Shown piece after piece: positions 8,892 through 14,735 of a stretch of 14,735 nt of DNA (its first letter is position 1; every line of letters starts with the position of its first letter). The notes beneath the pieces are model-generated. The model was not told the origin of the DNA. It did no database searches and worked only from the letters and a program-made list of their open reading frames with translations. The DNA is from an uncultured Selenomonadaceae bacterium (lineage in GTDB: Bacteria > Bacillota > Negativicutes > Selenomonadales > Selenomonadaceae): assembly GCA_905233325.1 (NCBI GenBank), contig CAJODU010000065.1, forward strand, positions 1 to 14,735, read 5' to 3'. The position numbers and the translations under genes were made by a program.

Positions 8892-9968
8892 TTAAACAGT
8901 TGTGATTTCAATCAACCGCTTGTCGCTCTTAGTTAAAGCCCTCGCACCGTCGTCAGTCACGAGGACAGTGTCTTCAATCCTTATTCCGCCGTAGTTTGGC
9001 AGATAAACCCCCGGCTCGTCTGTGACAATCATGCCAGGCTTAAGTGCCTCACAGGTACTGAGCTTGGAAAGACGCGGCTCTTCGTGAATTTCGAGACCAA
9101 CGCCATGACCGAGACCGTGAGGGAAGTATTTGCCAAAGCCGACTTTTTCAAGATGAGTGCGGACGACAGAATCTACCTCTTTGCCGGAGATGTTGGGCTT
9201 GATAGTATTCAGTCCGAGAAGTTGAGCATTGAGGACGGCGTTATAGAGGTTTCTTTGTCTTTCATCGGCACGCCCGACGAAGATCGTGCGGGTAATGTCG
9301 GAGTTGTAGCCCTTGTAGATTGCGCCGAAGTCCATAGTGATAAACTCACCGCGCTTGATTATCTTGTCGGTGGCGATACCGTGCGGCATGGCACCTCTCA
9401 CGCCGGAGGCGACTATAGTCTCAAAGGCGGCCTTTTGTGAACCAAGACGACGCATAATATGCTCAAGTTCAGCGGCAACCTCAAATTCACGCATACCGGG
9501 GCGAATGATTTTAACTATCTCAGCAAAAGCCTTGTCGGCAATCTCGCAAGCTATTTCTATTTTGGCAATCTCAGTCTCATCTTTGACTTGACGGAGATCA
9601 TCAACCTTGATAGATGTCAGCTTGAGCTTGGGCGAGAGTTCCTTGAGCTTGTCGAGTTCGTCAACAGTGAGAAAGTTGCCCTCAAAACCAATACTGACCA
9701 ATCCTATATTGTTGAGTTCCTCAGCGACCCTCTTCAAGAGACCTTCCGTCTGCTCAATGAGTTCAAACTTGGGAGCCTCAGTCTTGGCTTGCTCGATGTA
9801 TCTGCCGTCAGTAATGAGAATATTTCTCTTATGAGTGACTATCAAAACCGTGCTGTCACCCGTGAAACCGCTGAAGTAGTGCAAATTCGCGGGCTTGGTG
9901 ATGATGACGGCGTTGACTTTCTTTTCGTCGAGGAAAGCTCGGAGGGCGGTTAATCTGTAAGAGATCAT
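8892..9968 (-). CDS. M24 family Xaa-Pro aminopeptidase / dipeptidase (YqhT-like)
   Basis: This 358-residue cytoplasmic metallopeptidase has the creatinase-type N-terminal domain (about 1-125) and the pita-bread catalytic domain (about 130-358). All five metal ligands expected for M24 are visible: Asp213 (MDFG), Asp224 (YNSDITRT), His288 (HGLGHGVG), Glu318 (TDEPGVY) and Glu332 (IRIEDT). The accessory histidines at 196 (MPHG) and 295 (EIHEE) are also present. Such enzymes remove the residue before proline from peptides or split Xaa-Pro dipeptides, in peptide recycling; sequence alone does not separate these two activities. The ATG overlaps the aroQ stop in an ATGA, and GAGGCGAAGG inside the end of aroQ serves as ribosome site, so translation is probably coupled to aroQ. 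The length is close to the B. subtilis YqhT type, which also follows a type II dehydroquinase gene. Confidence 0.93.
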   Translation of the reverse strand: MISYRLTALRAFLDEKKVNAVIITKPANLHYFSGFTGDSTVLIVTHKRNILITDGRYIEQAKTEAPKFELIEQTEGLLKRVAEELNNIGLVSIGFEGNFLTVDELDKLKELSPKLKLTSIKVDDLRQVKDETEIAKIEIACEIADKAFAEIVKIIRPGMREFEVAAELEHIMRRLGSQKAAFETIVASGVRGAMPHGIATDKIIKRGEFITMDFGAIYKGYNSDITRTIFVGRADERQRNLYNAVLNAQLLGLNTIKPNISGKEVDSVVRTHLEKVGFGKYFPHGLGHGVGLEIHEEPRLSKLSTCEALKPGMIVTDEPGVYLPNYGGIRIEDTVLVTDDGARALTKSDKRLIEITTV

Positions 9969-10423
9969 AATTTGCCTTCGCCTCTAATCTTTTTGAGTTT
10001 GCGGGCGGCAATGTCAAGAGCGGCAATGTAGCTGTCAACCCCGAAACCGCTGATTTGTCCCATAACGACCGGTGCAATGACTGAATGATGACGGAACTCC
10101 TCGCGGGCATGGACATTTGAAAGGTGTATCTCAATTACCGGCACGGAGATCGCAGCGATAGCGTCGCGAATGGCAATCGAATAATGAGTAAAGGCGGCAG
10201 CATTCAACAGAATAAAGTTATACTTATCTCGTGCCTCTTGAATGGCGGTAACTATCTCACCTTCAATGTTCGACTGCATGAAGTCAATGTCAAGGTCAAG
10301 CTCGTCCGCGCGTGCCTTGAGCATTGCATTGATGTCGGCGAGAGTGGTGGAGCCGTAAATCTCCGGCTCGCGTGTCCCCAAAAGGTTGAGGTTGGGACCA
10401 TTAATCACTAATATCTTATTCAA
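9965..10423 (-). CDS. aroQ: Type II 3-dehydroquinate dehydratase
   Basis: At 152 residues this matches the usual 140-155 length of type II dehydroquinases. They form dodecamers and dehydrate 3-dehydroquinate to 3-dehydroshikimate in the shikimate pathway. The N-terminal motif INGPNLNLLG is followed by REPEIYG with catalytic Tyr23 and Arg18. The substrate-binding loop reads NAAAFTHYSIAIRDAI (74-89), slightly changed from the common NPGAYTHTS form. EIHLSNVHAREEFR (98-111) carries the catalytic-site histidine and arginine. The start is a TTG at 10423 preceded by GGGAGG with six bases of spacing; no ATG fits this position. It lies 39 bases downstream of the ABC ATPase gene with no visible terminator between, so read-through from the ABC block is possible. 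It overlaps the peptidase gene by four bases. Confidence 0.96.
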   Translation of the reverse strand: MNKILVINGPNLNLLGTREPEIYGSTTLADINAMLKARADELDLDIDFMQSNIEGEIVTAIQEARDKYNFILLNAAAFTHYSIAIRDAIAAISVPVIEIHLSNVHAREEFRHHSVIAPVVMGQISGFGVDSYIAALDIAARKLKKIRGEGKL

Positions 10424-10429
10424 ATTTAT

Positions 10430-10435
10430 CCTCCC
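10430..10435 (-). promoter_or_regulatory. Ribosome binding site for the TTG start of aroQ
   Basis: The minus strand reads GGGAGG, then six bases (ATAAAT), then TTG. The strong site and ideal spacing fix the TTG as the aroQ start, giving the family-typical N-terminus MNKILVINGPN. Confidence 0.75.
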
Positions 10436-10462
10436 ATTCTCTGCTATTTTCTGCTCATCATT

Positions 10463-11572
10463 CTAAATTTGAATTTTAATCAGATTAACATTATCATTAT
10501 ATTCGTAAGTGACATTTTGAGCAATTTTATTAATAATCATAATTCCTAAATGCTCAGTGTCGTCATCATCAATATCAACATCAAAGGGATTGTATTGTCT
10601 GCCGATGCTTGCAATTTTTATTTCTGTCTGTTTGTTGCTTTCCGAATATTCTATATCAATGGAAATATTTATTTTTTCATCTGTTTTATAGACACCGTCA
10701 AAAATTTCAAAAATGGATTCTTCACAACAATGCTGTAAATTAAATGTCTGCTTTCTGTTTAGACCATACTTCTCGGCAAATTCCCAGATTTTCCCCTGCA
10801 TTTGAATTAAATCAAAATTTTTATCATAAATATCATAATGAAAAAATTTTAATTTGTGAATAAATGCAACCGTCAATGGCTTCTGAGGATTGTCAAAAAT
10901 TTGTTTCGGAGTGCCTTGTTCATAAATACCATGATCCGCAAAAAATAATATACGATCCGCAACTTCCTTTGCAAAGTTCATTTCATGCGTAACAATTATC
11001 ATAGTCAGCTTAATTTTCGACAACATACGAATAGTGGCAAGGACTTCGCCAACCATTGTTGGATCAAGGGCACTTGTCGGTTCATCGAACAACATTAATT
11101 TTGGATTCATCATCAATGATCTGCAAATTGCTATTCTCTGCTGCTGTCCGCCGCTCAATTCATTTGGATAGGAAAATTTTTTTGAAGTTAAGCTGACTTT
11201 TTCAAGCCACCCTATTGCCTTTTTTTCGGCTTCAGCCTTTGACATTTTCAGTAGTTTTATCGGTGCCAGAGTAAGATTTTCCATAACATTCAAATGTTGA
11301 AAAAGGTGGAATTTTTGATAGACCATTCCCATATTTTGACGGATTTTATCAATATCGGCATTTGGAGCAGTAATCTCTTGACCATTGATAAAAATTTCGC
11401 CATTGTCAGGTATTTCCAAAAGTTCCAGACAGCGCAAAAATACAGACTTACCTCCGCCGGAACCGCCTATAATGGCAATTCTCTCGCCTTCCTCAACTTT
11501 CAAATTGACATTTTTGAGAATTTCAACGCCATTGAAAGATTTATAAAGGTTTCTGACTTCAATAATGCTCAT
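10463..11572 (-). CDS. Polar amino acid-type ABC ATPase fused to a C-terminal RsbW-like HATPase domain
   Basis: Residues 1-240 form a standard GlnQ/HisP-type nucleotide-binding domain. It has Walker A GGSGGGKS (36-43), Q-loop Gln86, signature LSGGQQQR (139-146), Walker B LMLFDE (159-164), D-loop SALD and switch His196, so it should power an importer. Normal family members end near residue 245. This one continues to 369. The extra part has the order of secondary elements of HATPase_c_2/RsbW-like GHKL domains: helix FAEKYGLNRKQTF, an N-box-like EESIFEIFD (284-292), strands with IEYSES, a G1-like IGRQYNPFD (323-331), and LGIMIINKIAQNVTYEY (342-358) leading to a final strand. The N-box asparagine is Glu289 and the G1 aspartate is Ser322, so ATP binding there is doubtful. 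I infer a regulatory or partner-binding role. The start overlaps the permease stop (ATGA), with AGGAG nine bases upstream. Confidence 0.92.
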   Translation of the reverse strand: MSIIEVRNLYKSFNGVEILKNVNLKVEEGERIAIIGGSGGGKSVFLRCLELLEIPDNGEIFINGQEITAPNADIDKIRQNMGMVYQKFHLFQHLNVMENLTLAPIKLLKMSKAEAEKKAIGWLEKVSLTSKKFSYPNELSGGQQQRIAICRSLMMNPKLMLFDEPTSALDPTMVGEVLATIRMLSKIKLTMIIVTHEMNFAKEVADRILFFADHGIYEQGTPKQIFDNPQKPLTVAFIHKLKFFHYDIYDKNFDLIQMQGKIWEFAEKYGLNRKQTFNLQHCCEESIFEIFDGVYKTDEKINISIDIEYSESNKQTEIKIASIGRQYNPFDVDIDDDDTEHLGIMIINKIAQNVTYEYNDNVNLIKIQI

Positions 11573-12216
11573 TTTGTGCTGCTCCTGTTAGTCAAAGTGA
11601 ACACTCCGTAAACTATATAAGAGATTGACAAATATATCAAAAGTCCGCCGGTTATTGTTATCATCGGCTGCATTGTCCGTGAAGCGATATTGTTTATCAC
11701 TCTCGTCAGATCTGTGATTGTGACATATCCGACAACGCTTGTCCATTGAATGAGGTTGACAATTATCGATTGATACACAGGTTTAGCAATGTGAGCAATT
11801 TGTGGCAGAGTGATAAATCTGAATGCTTGCCATTTTGAAAAACCCAGCGTCCTTGCAGCTTCGACTTGTCCTATGTCAGTTGCCATGATAGCAGAACGCA
11901 ATAATTCTGCAACATAAGCGGCGGTATGTAACGAAAATGTCACAACTGCAACAAATAGCGGACTCAGACCACTGCCTGCAAATACTCCATAGAATAATAA
12001 CATCAACAGCATCAGCACCGGCGAGCCTCGTACAATGGATATATATATTTTGGCAAGGATTGACAAAACTGTAAATTTTGACATTCTGCAAAAACAAACT
12101 ATAGTTCCGAGGATTGTCCCGCAGATTAAAGAAAAAGCTGAAATTTCAACAGTTATCAAAAAACCATTCAAAATAGTCAGCCAAGCATCATTTTTGATAA
12201 ATATTTCGTAAATCAT
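11569..12216 (-). CDS. Polar amino acid-type ABC transporter permease (HisM/GlnP family)
   Basis: This 215-residue inner-membrane protein has about five hydrophobic helices: near 14-42, 53-78, 84-104, around 150-170 and 186-207. RGSPVL at 63-68 is the conserved segment of His/Glu/Gln/Arg/opine permeases. The EAA loop, which contacts the ATPase, is seen as QVEAARTLGFSKWQAFRFITLPQ region residues 117-139. It forms the membrane pore with the adjoining ATPase. Only one permease gene is present, so it probably works as a homodimer. It overlaps the upstream binding-protein gene and the downstream ATPase gene by four bases each (ATGA), which points to translational coupling and fixed stoichiometry. 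Base composition is AT-rich like its two neighbours. Confidence 0.95.
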   Translation of the reverse strand: MIYEIFIKNDAWLTILNGFLITVEISAFSLICGTILGTIVCFCRMSKFTVLSILAKIYISIVRGSPVLMLLMLLFYGVFAGSGLSPLFVAVVTFSLHTAAYVAELLRSAIMATDIGQVEAARTLGFSKWQAFRFITLPQIAHIAKPVYQSIIVNLIQWTSVVGYVTITDLTRVINNIASRTMQPMITITGGLLIYLSISYIVYGVFTLTNRSSTK

Positions 12217-13067
12217 TTTTTCAAAGCAATGTGAACGATACTATCTTCATAATATGGTGAACTGAACTCAATACCGGCAGGTTTATCAACATTTTGAGGA
12301 ATGAATTTTAAAGTATCATTCTTAGGAATGATTGCCCAGAAGAGCACATCAACATTTTTAGAATTTAAAGCCGCAGCACGAGCTCCTCCCTCAATCTGTA
12401 CAAGTTCAATATTTTTTCCAATGTGCTTGCTGATTTCAGAGAGGACAGCCGTATTAAATCCTGCTGCTTTTCCATCGGCGGTTATGAGGTCAAGCGGCGG
12501 CAAGTCGCCGGTAACACCGACTTTAATTGTCTGCGCACCGTCAATATGTGCAATTTCCACTGCAGAAGGCTCATTATTTTGGACATCAATAATATATTCT
12601 TTAATCAATTTATCAATGATATTATCTTCTTCCATTTCTTTAATTGCCTTATCAATAGAATTTTTCAGCTCAACATCATCTTCACGCAAGGCAAAGCAAA
12701 AATCATCAATCATATCATTTTTTTCATTAGTTATATCTAAATTTTCATTGCGAGCTATTGTATATTTAGCGACACATTTGTAAGTACTGATTTTTTCAAC
12801 ACTCTTTGAATTTAAACCCATTAGCATGAGATTCAAGTTATCATAAAAAATCACATTGTGATGAAATCCTTTTATTCCATGCATTTCTTCGTATTTTCCC
12901 ATATATTCATTAATTTGATTTTCACTGGCATTCATATAGCGGATCATACCCAATTTTATATCAGAGTTTTGTTTAGAGGCTCCCTCTTCACTTTGTCCGC
13001 AGCCGGTAAATAATGCTCCGGCTACAACACTTGTCAAAATAATCTTTGCAATTTTTTTGATATTCAT
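12213..13067 (-). CDS. Solute-binding lipoprotein, family 3 type, apparently circularly permuted (copy nearer the permease)
   Basis: This 284-residue lipoprotein has a signal at 1-22 and a lipobox ending at Cys23 (LFTGC). Residues 37-160 resemble the second half of a family 3 amino-acid-binding protein: a lobe-II start, YDNLNLMLMGLNSK, a YKCVAKY element, then LREDD and a helical IDKAIKEMEEDN. After a linker, 181-284 resemble the usual first half: IKVGVTGDLPPLDL, AGFNTAVLSEIS, NVDVLFWAI and FSSPYYEDS ending at the C-terminus. The order is therefore inverted relative to the family. The usual T-x-x-R carboxylate-binding element after the VD motif is not seen (AIIPKND instead), so the ligand may not be a standard amino acid. 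The ATG at 13067 is chosen over the TTG just before it because GGAGGG sits six bases upstream. It overlaps the permease by ATGA. Confidence 0.88.
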   Translation of the reverse strand: MNIKKIAKIILTSVVAGALFTGCGQSEEGASKQNSDIKLGMIRYMNASENQINEYMGKYEEMHGIKGFHHNVIFYDNLNLMLMGLNSKSVEKISTYKCVAKYTIARNENLDITNEKNDMIDDFCFALREDDVELKNSIDKAIKEMEEDNIIDKLIKEYIIDVQNNEPSAVEIAHIDGAQTIKVGVTGDLPPLDLITADGKAAGFNTAVLSEISKHIGKNIELVQIEGGARAAALNSKNVDVLFWAIIPKNDTLKFIPQNVDKPAGIEFSSPYYEDSIVHIALKK

Positions 13068-13073
13068 CAAAAT

Positions 13074-13079
13074 CCCTCC
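13074..13079 (-). promoter_or_regulatory. Ribosome binding site deciding the start of the permease-proximal binding protein
   Basis: GGAGGG on the minus strand lies six bases before the ATG at 13067 but only three before the adjoining in-frame TTG at 13070. The ATG is therefore the better start. Confidence 0.65.
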
Positions 13080-13085
13080 GAAATT

Positions 13086-13916
13086 TTATCTTCCCATACC
13101 GCTGAATGCACCCGACAAACTGACATTAACAACATCATCTTGATAATACGGCGTCGTCACTGAAACTCCTGCCGGTTTATCCATATCAGCAGGACGCTTG
13201 TTATCTTGCGGCACTACCACCCAGAAGACAACATCGACTTGTTTGGAAGTCAACGCAGCGGCACGAGCAGCACTGTCAATTTGAATCAATTCTATATTCT
13301 TTTTGATTCGTTTGCTGATTTCAGAGAGAACGGCGGTATTAAATCCGGCAGGTGTGCCATTTGCCAAAACTAAATCGAGCGGCGGCAAATCTCCGGTTAT
13401 GCCGACTTTAATAGTATCAGCGTTGTTAATTTTGACAATCTCAACTGCCGGAGGTTCATTTTGCAAGTCCGTAATATAAGTCTTTATCAAATTATCCAGT
13501 GTGCCGTCCGCCTTCATGGAATTTATTGCCGAATCAAAATCGAATATCAGATCATTATCCTCTTCACGCATTGCACAGCAAAAGGAATCCATAAGACCGA
13601 CGGTATTTTTTACTTCAAACTGAGTATTTTGATCTGTCATATACTCAGCGACACTCTTGTAGGTTTGAATTTCATCAATATTTTTTGAGGCGAGTGCCAT
13701 TTGCATTGACGTGAAGTTATCGAAATAGGTTGTCTCCGCATCAACACCCATAACCTCCATTAACTCGTCCATCTGCTCCGGTGTAGTATTTAATTGAGCA
13801 ATTATACCGATTTTCAGGCTATTTTTGATTTTTTCTGCTTCATCAGCACCGCAACCAACCAACATCGAGAATATAAAAGTTAATGATAATATTAAAGCAA
13901 TCTTTTTGATATTCAC
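13086..13916 (-). CDS. Solute-binding lipoprotein, family 3 type, apparently circularly permuted (promoter-proximal copy)
   Basis: This 276-residue paralogue of the next gene has its lipobox at LVGC (Cys22). It has the same inverted layout. A lobe-II/C-terminal-like segment at 34-148 includes YFDNFTSMQMALASK, TYKSVAEY, MREED and DSAINSMKADGTLDNLI. A linker leads to the N-terminal-like segment at 168-268, with IKVGITGDLPPLDL, AGFNTAVLSEIS, QVDVVFWVV and TTPYYQDD. A short glycine-containing tail ends the protein. By hand count the N-terminal-like segment shares about 50 of 71 residues with the neighbour, while the rest is clearly more diverged. The start is a GTG at 13916 with GGTGAGG about eight bases upstream; no ATG is near. 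It is the first gene of the ABC block, 18 bases ahead of the other copy. It is less AT-rich than the three genes after it. Confidence 0.88.
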   Translation of the reverse strand: MNIKKIALILSLTFIFSMLVGCGADEAEKIKNSLKIGIIAQLNTTPEQMDELMEVMGVDAETTYFDNFTSMQMALASKNIDEIQTYKSVAEYMTDQNTQFEVKNTVGLMDSFCCAMREEDNDLIFDFDSAINSMKADGTLDNLIKTYITDLQNEPPAVEIVKINNADTIKVGITGDLPPLDLVLANGTPAGFNTAVLSEISKRIKKNIELIQIDSAARAAALTSKQVDVVFWVVVPQDNKRPADMDKPAGVSVTTPYYQDDVVNVSLSGAFSGMGR

Positions 13917-13924
13917 AATATTTA

Positions 13925-13930
13925 CCTCAC
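13925..13930 (-). promoter_or_regulatory. Ribosome binding site for the GTG start of the first binding-protein gene
   Basis: The minus strand reads GTGAGG, with GAGG eight bases before GTG at 13916. This supports a GTG start giving the lipoprotein signal MNIKKIALIL. Confidence 0.5.
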
Positions 13931-13949
13931 CATCACAACTTAATTAAAC

Positions 13950-13995
13950 AGGATACCTTCAGGTCAAGATTAAATCTGTCCCCAGGAGGTATCCT
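13950..13995 (-). terminator. 9-bp inverted repeat, possible terminator of the phosphofructokinase gene
   Basis: AGGATACCT at 13950-13958 is perfectly matched by AGGTATCCT at 13987-13995. The 28-base loop can form a further small stem (AGAT/ATCT). On the minus strand it lies 32 bases after the phosphofructokinase stop and is followed by GTTTAATT, a weak T-tract. The long loop and poor T-run make an ordinary intrinsic terminator uncertain. It could equally be a regulatory structure in the leader of the ABC operon. The whole 110-base gap between the two genes holds nothing else I can identify. Confidence 0.4.
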
Positions 13996-14026
13996 ATTTG
14001 ATTATGTCTATGGAATTTTCACTTTA

Positions 14027-14735
14027 TCAGATAGTCGGCTCTCCGTCAAAGAGATAATTATAACGATTTCTGAATTCATCTTGATCCATACGGAATGCGT
14101 TGGCAATTCTCGGATCATCAAGGTCGCCCTTCTCAAGTCTGACCATATTGCCGCGAGCAATCTTGTACTGCACGGAATTGATGTTGACCTTACGGACATA
14201 AGTCTTGTTGGTCTCAGGATCGCGAATGTCCTCAAACTTCATCGGCACAGCTTGGTTATTTTGAATGGTAATGAGTGCACCACTCTCGCCGCGGAGGAGG
14301 AATTGCATTGCCTCATAGCCGAGTGAACGAGCATAGTCAATATCGTAAGGAATCGGTGCAGTGCAGCGAAGTTCGTAGCCAATCTCTTTGTCGACGACAG
14401 TTATTTTGAAGTCAAGGCGGGCAACCTCAGCAAGAACTTTCTGCTTGAGAATTTCGCCGAAGTCCAACTCAGCATAGCGAATGTGACCATGTTCATCAAG
14501 AGCAAGAGGCCCAAGCTCCTTGAGATCATCTTCGGCAATCTTTTCGATGACACCTTCAGCAATGACGGCAACGCCGTAATTCTTGCCAATTAAGCGGCGT
14601 TTGACGATAGAGCCGGTGATAATGTCAACAATCTGTTGAAGTCTGATCTTGTCCTGCGGGAACTCTTCAGGAATGATAGTACAGGCAGCACCTGCGGAGC
14701 GACCCATACCAAGTGCAAGGTGACCGGCAGTACGA
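14027..14735 (-). CDS. pfkA: 6-phosphofructokinase, C-terminal part (5' end beyond right window edge)
   Basis: The reading frame is open from the right edge to a TGA at 14027-14029, giving about 236 residues. It starts inside the conserved phosphofructokinase segment RTAGHLALGMGRSAG, whose MGR-type motif contacts fructose 6-phosphate, followed by CTIIPEEF. Further on are VAVIAEGVIEKI (the E-G motif of the sugar site) and DIDYARSLGYEAMQFLLRG in the C-terminal lobe. The enzyme phosphorylates fructose 6-phosphate in glycolysis. The GGDG/GGDD region that separates ATP-dependent from pyrophosphate-dependent enzymes is outside the window, so the phosphate donor is undecided. It is transcribed toward the ABC block with a 110-base gap containing an inverted repeat. 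Confidence 0.92.
   Translation of the reverse strand, partial: RTAGHLALGMGRSAGAACTIIPEEFPQDKIRLQQIVDIITGSIVKRRLIGKNYGVAVIAEGVIEKIAEDDLKELGPLALDEHGHIRYAELDFGEILKQKVLAEVARLDFKITVVDKEIGYELRCTAPIPYDIDYARSLGYEAMQFLLRGESGALITIQNNQAVPMKFEDIRDPETNKTYVRKVNINSVQYKIARGNMVRLEKGDLDDPRIANAFRMDQDEFRNRYNYLFDGEPTI

Noticed and set aside
12213..13916. Each binding protein as two truncated tandem domains or a frameshifted fusion
   Set aside because: Both paralogues keep the same order and a one-domain total length with no internal stop, which fits a stable permuted fold better than decay.
13939..13967. Possible promoter for the ABC operon (TTGACC, 17 bases, ATTAAG on the - strand)
   Set aside because: The -35 is good but the -10 matches only three of six, and the -35 sits inside the inverted-repeat loop; not supported.
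1..14735. tRNA, rRNA, CRISPR, insertion sequence or prophage features
   Set aside because: None was seen on either strand. Coding genes fill nearly the whole window and the gaps are too short or carry no such signature.

Overview
The window looks like chromosomal DNA from a diderm Firmicute, most likely a member of the Negativicutes. This is an inference from two observations. The first gene encodes a TamB-type protein, which is only expected in bacteria with an outer membrane. The remaining genes have Firmicutes-style features: strong GGAGG-type ribosome binding sites, TTG and GTG starts, and the aroQ plus M24-peptidase gene pair. No tRNA, rRNA, CRISPR array, insertion sequence or phage gene is visible, and no gene-free stretch exceeds about 110 bases.

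Left third, + strand (2-7382): a 5'-truncated tamB is followed after 22 bases by a ribose-type periplasmic binding lipoprotein. Five bases later comes a membrane diguanylate cyclase with a periplasmic sCache-type sensor. The binding protein has no permease or ATPase beside it, so the two genes look like a ligand-sensing pair feeding cyclic-di-GMP signalling. A small DEDDh 3'-5' exonuclease follows with its own strong ribosome binding site and ends six bases from the stop codon of the converging pncB gene.

Middle, - strand (7389-10423): transcribed right to left are aroQ (type II 3-dehydroquinate dehydratase), an M24 Xaa-Pro peptidase (4-base overlap) and pncB (nicotinate phosphoribosyltransferase). 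They look like one housekeeping operon.

Right, - strand (10463-13916): a compact ABC system of two paralogous solute-binding lipoproteins, a polar-amino-acid-type permease and an ATPase, partly chained by ATGA overlaps. Two features are unusual. Both binding proteins appear circularly permuted: the segment normally at the N-terminus of a family 3 binding protein is at the C-terminus. The ATPase carries an extra C-terminal domain of about 125 residues that resembles an RsbW-type GHKL (HATPase) domain with degenerate ATP-binding boxes. This suggests an importer that also signals, or whose ATPase is regulated, through a protein-interaction domain. The ATPase, permease and nearer binding-protein genes are clearly AT-richer than their flanks. 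A 9-bp inverted repeat separates the block from the 3' part of a phosphofructokinase gene that runs off the right edge.
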